Of a stretch of DNA of 64,000 nucleotides, positions 58,601 to 64,000 are shown in pieces. Both the position numbers and the translations under genes were made by a program. This DNA comes from Liolophura sinensis (lineage: Eukaryota; Mollusca; Polyplacophora; Chitonida; Chitonidae). The stretch is taken from NCBI RefSeq assembly GCF_032854445.1, contig NC_088300.1, positions 8,434,001-8,498,000 of the forward strand. The letters are read 5' to 3'. The notes under the pieces were generated by a model that saw nothing but the letters and a program-made list of their open reading frames with translations, ran no database searches and had not been told where the DNA came from. Position 1 is the first letter of the stretch, and each line of letters starts with the position of its first letter.

Positions 58601-60590
58601 TACTGTATGTGTCTAACTGTGTAAGTGTGGTAACACTGCTCATGCAATCGGGATATTGTATGTGTCTAACTGTGTAAGTGTGGTAAAACTGCTCATGGAA
58701 TTGGGATACTGTAAGCCACGAACTGTGTAAGGGTGGTAACACTGCTCATGGACTCGGGATACTGTATGTGTCTAATTGTGTCAGTGTGGTTACACTGCTC
58801 ATGGAATCGGGATACCGTATATGTCTAACTGTGAAAGTGTGGTGACACTGCTCATGGAATCGGGACACTGTATATTTGTTCAACTGTATAAGTGTGGTGA
58901 GACTGCTCATGGGATCGGGATACTGTATGTGTCTAACTGTGTAAGTGTGGTAACACCGCTCATGGAATCGGGATACGGTATTTACTTAACTGTATAAGTT
59001 AGGTGACACTGCTCATGGAATCGGGATACGGTATGTGTCTAACTGTATAAGTGTGGTGATACTGCTCATGCAATCGGGATGCTGTATGTGTCTAACTATG
59101 TAAGTGTGGTGACACTGCTCATGGAATCGGGACACTGTATGTGTGTAATTGTGTAAGTGTGGTATCACTACTTTTGGAATCGGGATACTGTATGTGTCTA
59201 ACTGTGTAAGTGTGGTAACACTGCTCATGGAATCGGGATACTGTTTGTGCTTAAATGTATAAGTGTGGTAGCACTGCTCATGGAATCGGGATACTGTATG
59301 TTTCTAACTGTGTAAGTGTGGTGACACTGCTCATGGAATCGGGACACTGTATGTGTCTAATTGTGTAAGTGTGGTAACACTACTTATGGAATCGAGATAC
59401 TGTATGTGTCTAACTGTGTAAGTGTGGTAACACTGCTCATGGAATCGGGATACGGTATGTGTCTAACTGTGTAAGTTCGGTAACACTGCTCATGCAATCA
59501 GGATACTGTAAGCCACGAACTGTGTAAGTGTGGTGACACTGCTCATGCAACCGGGATACTGTATGTGTCTAACTGTGTAAGTGTGGTGACACTGCTCATG
59601 GAATCGGGACACTGTATGTGTGTAATTGTGTAAGTGTGGTATCACTACTTTTGGAATCGGGATACTGTATGTGTCTAACTGTGTAAGTGTGGTAACACTG
59701 CTCATGGAATCGGGATACTGTTTGTGCTTAAATGTATAAGTGTGGTAGCACTGCTCATGGAATCGGGATACTGTATGTTTCTAACTGTGTAAGTGTGGTG
59801 ACACTGCTCATGGAATCGGGACACTGTATGTGTCTAATTGTGTAAGTGTGGTAACACTACTTGTGGAATCGGGATACTGTATGTGTCTAACTGTGTAAGT
59901 GTTGTAACACTGCTCATGGAATCGGGATACTGTTTGTGCTTAAATGTATAAGTGTGGTAGCACTGCTCATGGAATCGGGATACTGTATGTGTCTAACTGT
60001 GTAAGTGTGGTGACACTGCTTATGGAATCGAGATACTGTAAGCCACGAACTGTGTAAGTGTGGTAACACTGCTCATGAAATCGGGATACTGTATGTGTCT
60101 AACTGTGTAAGTGTGGTAACACTGCTCATGCAATCGGGATACTGTATGTGTCTAACTGTGTAAGTGTGGTGACACTGCTCATGAAATCGGGATACTGTAT
60201 GTGTCTAACTGTGTAAGTGTGGTGCAACTGCTCATGCAATCAGGATACAGTATGTGTCTAACTGTGTAAGTGTGGTAACACTGCTCATGAAATCGGGATA
60301 CTGTATGTGTCTAACTGTGTAAGTATGGTAACACTGCTCATGCAATCGGGATACTGTATGTGTCCAACTGTATAAGTGTGGTGACACTGCTCATGCAATC
60401 GGGATACGGTATGTGTCTAACTGTGTAAGTGTGGTGTCACTGCTCATGGAATCGGGATACTGTATGTGTCTAACTGTGTAGGTGTGGTAACACTGCTCAT
60501 GGAATCGGGATACTCTATGTGTCTAATTGTGTAAGTGTGGTAACACTGGTCATGGAATCGGGATACTGTAAGCCACGAACTGTGAATGGG
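55690..60590. repeat. Minisatellite, 53-bp unit, about 92 copies
   Basis: Units contain GTGTGGTAACACTGCTCATG, GAATCGGGATACTGTATGTG and TCTAACTGTGTAA. Variants GTGACA/GTAACA, GGAATC/GCAATC and ACTGTA/ACGGTA are mixed. A rarer variant with GTAAGCCACGAACTG recurs at 56.65, 58.56, 58.72, 59.52, 60.04 and 60.57 kb and marks block duplications. 59.1-59.45 and 59.58-59.9 kb are near-copies of each other. Confidence 0.95.
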
Positions 60591-60646
60591 TTTGAAAATC
60601 ACTCCCGGAACTGGGATATAATATGGGGCAAACTGAGTTTAATATA

Positions 60647-60748
60647 TCTATTTATTTCATTGGTGTAACGCCGCACTCAAGAACATCTCACTTACAGGAC
60701 GGCGGAAACTCACGACCAGTCGCGGGTTGCTGCAAAACCGTCCAAAAC
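60647..60748 (-). mobile_element. 3' fragment of SINE family A
   Basis: Antisense ATTTATTTCATTGGTGTAAC, CGCACTCAAGAACATCTCAC and CGCGGGTTGCTG. It sits at the distal edge of the 53-bp array. Confidence 0.75.
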
Positions 60749-60749
60749 T

Positions 60750-61880
60750 GAATTTAAGAGGGAAGGCTTCATGAGAATCTACTGTATAACAATTCTGACA
60801 GTAAGCTCAAATAATCATAAAACAAAATGGATGTACAAGAACAGCTTAACTAAACTTACGTATTTGTCAACGATGGGGTATATATGAACACAGTCCCGAT
60901 AAAACGAATGGAAATGTCGAGCAGATTGGAGAGATGACCACCATATTGGAATCTTCTCTGTTTCACTGTGAACACATAAAGATAACGAGAATACCTGTGT
61001 TATTTACACATTCAACCGGAAACCGACATTATTGAAGTCGATATGACCCGACTAAGAATTGACACTGAGCTGGAAACGAACATTAAGAGATCCTATATCA
61101 CACGACTCAACCGTGCTAGACTGAACTAATAAAGTTGCAATTTACTGTCAGCTTACTTAACAGTGGAGATGATCAGTATGACCTGACTCGAGATTGGTCT
61201 TGGGTCTGCAGATCATATCTTTTGCTCTGCAACATAACTTGATAAGTTATGGAAGGGGATATCCGGGAAAACTCCATGTGTACAACCCATGTACTGCATG
61301 AGACCAACTGCTATGTCAGCACTCTGTTACCTCTGTCGGCTAGCGACAATATGGCTAGTGGTATGTGGGGGGGGGGGGGTTGAAATTGGTTTTTAAATTT
61401 ATTTTTAAAACCAATTCTGTCAACGGGGTAAGCCATATATGTGCCTAACGGGGCGGGTCGCTTTACCACTAACGGGGCCAGCCACATAGGTGGCAATGCA
61501 CCGTGTTAGTGACAAATGCGACTAACCACGAATGCGACTAACCACGAACAATATAGCTGTTGGTCGATAGAGGCATGGTGGTAACAGCGCACTGATATAG
61601 AAGCCAATAACATGCAGTACATAGGGTTGTACGCATGGAGTTTTCCCGTTACAGGTATGCGTAACTCTAATGTAAAACACTAATGAGTCAGTGTCCTCAT
61701 ACATTTGACTAACATCAGCACAGGTAATAGACACGACCAGTGTAAATGCCGTATTGAGAAACGTTGAACTTTAATCAACCTACAATCAGGTAAAAACAGT
61801 TAGACAAAGTTAAAACCACTTTTAAATGCCTTGTAGCAATTTCCAGCCTTAGTTTTGTCGCTAACCGGGTCTTGTCAACT
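60750..61880. repeat. Second copy of the block at 10.26-11.06 kb
   Basis: It matches the other copy over most of its length and in the same orientation relative to the adjoining minisatellite. About 350 extra bases, roughly 61.2-61.6 kb, include a G-run at 61367-61378. No protein is apparent. Confidence 0.8.
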
Positions 61881-62313
61881 CAAATACTGAGCGCTAAAGT
61901 CATATGGCTGCCCAAATATAAAGTATTTTTGCGTTATTACAGAATGACATGAGTATCAGGTATTTTTCTCAATAAGTAAGTTACAAGCTTTTAGTTAATC
62001 CCACGCCCAGCGCTGTACGTAAAGTGAATGTTTAAAAATAACAAAAAAAAAAATAAAAAACTGAAAAATGAGGTGCTGTCAATTCAGTGGAAATGGAGGA
62101 TGCGCACAGAGCTCGGTAAACTTCATGCGTAAACAAACAAAGTTGATTACGCGCGTAAAAGAAGGACTTACGGCTCTCTCGTGACAGGATCGGCCAAAAA
62201 GAGGCGTAAAAGAGAGCTCGACAGGTTGACGAGCAAGTCTAGAGTTTTAAATAGTGGTCAGTTTGAACGGTGGAGTACACTGAAGTAAGAAAAGTGTTTC
62301 ACGAAGCACGAAG
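61881..62313 (+). promoter_or_regulatory. Upstream region of the small three-exon gene
   Basis: Contains an A-rich tract at about 62038-62070 and a TTTTAAATAG near 62244 that could serve as a TATA-like element. The transcription start is not determined. Nothing else is recognised in the stretch. Confidence 0.25.
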
Positions 62314-62338
62314 ATGTCGCAAAACTACTGCTTGATAG
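62314..62338 (+). CDS. Small gene exon 1
   Basis: ATGTCGCAAAACTACTGCTT and five more bases, ending TAG|GTGGGT in phase 1. The ATG follows GAAG. Reading through the donor gives a Cys-rich tail that stops soon after. Confidence 0.55.
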
Positions 62339-63278
62339 GTGGGTGCAAATGTTGTTGTGGGCACGAGGTGTTCGTGTTGTGGGCACTTCGAACAGACACA
62401 CGTTTTTGACTCTTAGTTTAATAAGAAGATTATTCGCAACCTTTTCTTAATGCTGTTTAAGCTGCAGCACTCTGCATGTATCTACGAGTACGTCGACTGA
62501 TCGAAAGTCTGTATCATAGGGAACTTTCCGAGCGTTGCGCATATGCTTTGGGTCCTTCCAGGGCATATTAATAAGACAAAATGGCCCGCCCTCTTTGTGT
62601 TGAATTCAAATAACGGAAACAACTTAATTTGTTTGAGACTTTCCAATGAACCACTCCAAACAACGCTGGGTGAGCTTCATGTTTCAGTTTTAATTCTTTG
62701 CAAAAAACAGGATTCGCGGTCTGTTTACACCCTTTGTTTGGTGCATTTCAAATAGTTCAAAATGTCTGACGTTATATGACACTATGGCCTCTGTTAGGTA
62801 CGATACATAATACTAAAGTGAGTAAAGGTGGGTAATGTTTAATTTGACGTCATGTAAGCGTGTAAGTTACATAGACGACAGGAAAGTACTGATATTGTAT
62901 ACTCACAAGACATCTCGTGCTATCGTGTTGTATCTATCAACAAGCCTGTTGGACAACATGCGTCTTCTTTCATCCAAAGTCTTTTCGTTCACGGGATCTG
63001 GTGACAAAACCAGCAGATGGTTTACAAGTATTTCTTTATTGCTAAAAATATAGTTGCCTTGGATACACCCCAGTTTCTTTTTTAAATATGTATTTACCTT
63101 CTACTTGTAATTTCACTTCTCTAAAATCGAATGGAATGTGTTTTGCTAACACTGTTACCGTACAGGGTTACAGGCCAGCATCTCAGACTTAGAGAACAAG
63201 TGCTTTCCGCACGTCCCCAGGGAAAGTTACACGTTAGTCACCTACGGTGACGGACTGAAACAATTCAGTATCGAGTGA
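62314..63278 (+). CDS. Uncharacterised 81-residue protein, three coding exons
   Basis: Exons 62314-62338, 62562-62669 and 63166-63278 join in phase 1 at both introns and end at TGA. All four splice sites are canonical (TAG|GTGGGT, CCTTCCAG|GG, CTGG|GTGAGC, CCGTACAG|GG). Exon 1 gives MSQNYCLI; exon 2 HINKTKWPALFVLNSNNGNN with LICLRLSNEPLQTTL; exon 3 LQASISDLENKCFPHVPRES with YTLVTYGDGLKQFSIE. There is no signal peptide or membrane segment; the beta-strand-like pattern and short length suggest a small soluble protein. I do not recognise the family. A at -3 gives a good start context. A minus-strand exon of a CASD1-like paralogue lies in its second intron. Confidence 0.65.
62562..62669 (+). CDS. 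Small gene exon 2
   Basis: Acceptor TTTGGGTCCTTCCAG, 108 bases, phase 1 in and out. One frame is open and the frame one base over stops early. Donor CTGG|GTGAGC. Confidence 0.65.
62907..62997 (-). CDS. Paralogue of CASD1-like exon 7
   Basis: The minus strand reads, after GGTTTTGTCACCAG, DPVNEKTLDERRRMLSNRLV and DRYNTIARDVL, ending GTCTT|GTGAGT. Length (91 bases) and phases (1 in, 2 out) equal those of exon 7 at 33137-33227. 21 of 31 residues are identical and most changes are conservative, suggesting a functional second gene rather than a dead copy. The next downstream exon (equivalent to exon 8) was not found on the minus strand below 62.9 kb. Confidence 0.8.
63166..63278 (+). CDS. Small gene exon 3, terminal
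   Basis: Acceptor CTAACACTGTTACCGTACAG, 36 codons then TGA at 63276-63278. Acidic and aromatic residues are spread as in a folded protein. It lies inside the minus-strand intron between 62997 and 63497. Confidence 0.65.
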
Positions 63279-63387
63279 CAGTTATTACTCCACGTTGGTA
63301 AAGCAATAATCAGACATAAGGTCCCATTTGTGCTACATTTGTTCTTTCGTTTTGCTCAAAGAGTTTCACCCCACTGCACAAAACCAC

Positions 63388-63393
63388 ATTAAA
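63388..63393 (+). promoter_or_regulatory. Candidate poly(A) signal ATTAAA
   Basis: It lies 110 bases after the stop of the small gene. ATTAAA is the commonest variant of AATAAA. Confidence 0.35.
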
Positions 63394-63496
63394 GAATCAA
63401 ATATTTGTAAAACGAATCCGTTTATCACACGATTACATCGGTCCAGTCTAGACACCTGTAGGCCACTGGAAACCAAGAACTAAGGCAGAGTCTTAC

Positions 63497-63568
63497 CTTG
63501 AGGGATCCAGACTACATGACTGTGTTTCCTTAATTCTTTGAAATACGGCACCAAAGCTGATAGATTGC
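63497..63568 (-). CDS. Paralogue of CASD1-like exon 6
   Basis: The minus strand reads, after TTCCGTATTTCAG, NLSALVPYFKELRKHSHVVW and IPQ, ending CAAG|GTAAGA. 72 bases, phase 1 to 1, exactly as exon 6 at 32236-32307. The order of exons 6 and 7 is conserved, with an intron of about 500 bases. Earlier exons presumably lie beyond the right edge of the window. Confidence 0.82.
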
Positions 63569-64000
63569 CTGAAATACGGAAAGGAGGCCCAGCTTTTCAG
63601 AACTTCCTAACTTCAGTAAATACACAGGTCGCTAGTTTTCTTTTAAACCAAGTTCAACATGGTATGTTGGAAAAAAACATTTAAGTAATATCTACCAAAG
63701 TATGGTAAAAACACATTAATTTGTTGAACAAAAATAATTAAGAATTTTCAAGATACCGGGAAATCAGTTCGGACGTTATTCACTTTGAGCAGAGGCCTCT
63801 TACAATTGAAAATATATTGATTTTGCCGATCTGTTGCACCATATACCGATACAGCTGGCTTACAGCTTACAAATCGTGTAGTGACGGATAATGTTGAAGG
63901 TTACAATACTTCCCTGGCGTTTATTCCATATGTGTAGAATATTACAGTAAAACTAACCACGGTAGGACTCTTCGCCTTCCACTGACGCATTACTCTCACG
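63569..64000. other. Intron or flank of the minus-strand paralogue
   Basis: No match to exon 5 (WTMRETNA-like) was found in this last segment, so the intron upstream of the minus-strand exon 6 probably runs off the window. Confidence 0.4.

Noticed and set aside
62834-63053. Plus-strand frame of 72 codons overlapping the minus-strand exon 7 paralogue
   Set aside because: It is the reverse complement of a conserved exon; the minus strand gives the CASD1-like protein with correct splice sites.

Overview
The window is animal nuclear DNA. It has no rRNA genes and no operon-like gene layout. Its clearest genes are split by GT-AG introns. Three kinds of tRNA-derived SINE, a Tc1 transposon and abundant minisatellites point to a lophotrochozoan, most likely a bivalve mollusc; that assignment is inferred from the repeat style, not from a search. 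Roughly a third of the window is tandem repeat, so the many long open frames at about 7-10, 16.7, 35-43, 45-50 and 54-60 kb are repeat artefacts and not genes.

Layout. 1-6.9 kb: sparse DNA with an inverted pair of SINEs, a third SINE and decayed pieces of an uncharacterised multicopy gene family. 6.9-10.3 kb: a 55-bp minisatellite that passes into a 94-bp minisatellite built partly from a SINE. 10.3-11.1 kb: a unique-looking block whose homologue lies at 60.75-61.9 kb. 11.7-13.7 kb: an intact Tc1-type transposon sitting inside a palindromic element. 13.7-23.2 kb: no convincing gene; a 21-bp array, SINEs and head-to-tail copies of another interspersed repeat.

23.3-44.2 kb (+): a split gene that I assembled exon by exon. 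It encodes a type II membrane protein with a single PC-esterase/SGNH-like domain resembling the N-terminal domain of the sialate O-acetyltransferase CASD1. The GDS serine motif and the DxxH motif are both present, and all intron phases agree. Several introns carry their own minisatellite, the largest being about 7.3 kb of a 24-bp unit.

44.5-60.6 kb: almost continuous minisatellites (77, 48, 58, about 105, 52 and 53 bp) with SINE insertions. Four arrays (7-8.6, 52.7-53.2, 54.2-55.1 and 55.7-60.6 kb) share a core and look like separate expansions of one ancestral motif.

62.3-63.6 kb: two genes interdigitate on opposite strands. A complete three-exon plus-strand gene encodes an unrecognised 81-residue protein. 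Two minus-strand exons are paralogous to exons 6 and 7 of the CASD1-like gene. One minus-strand exon lies inside a plus-strand intron, and the last plus-strand exon lies inside a minus-strand intron.
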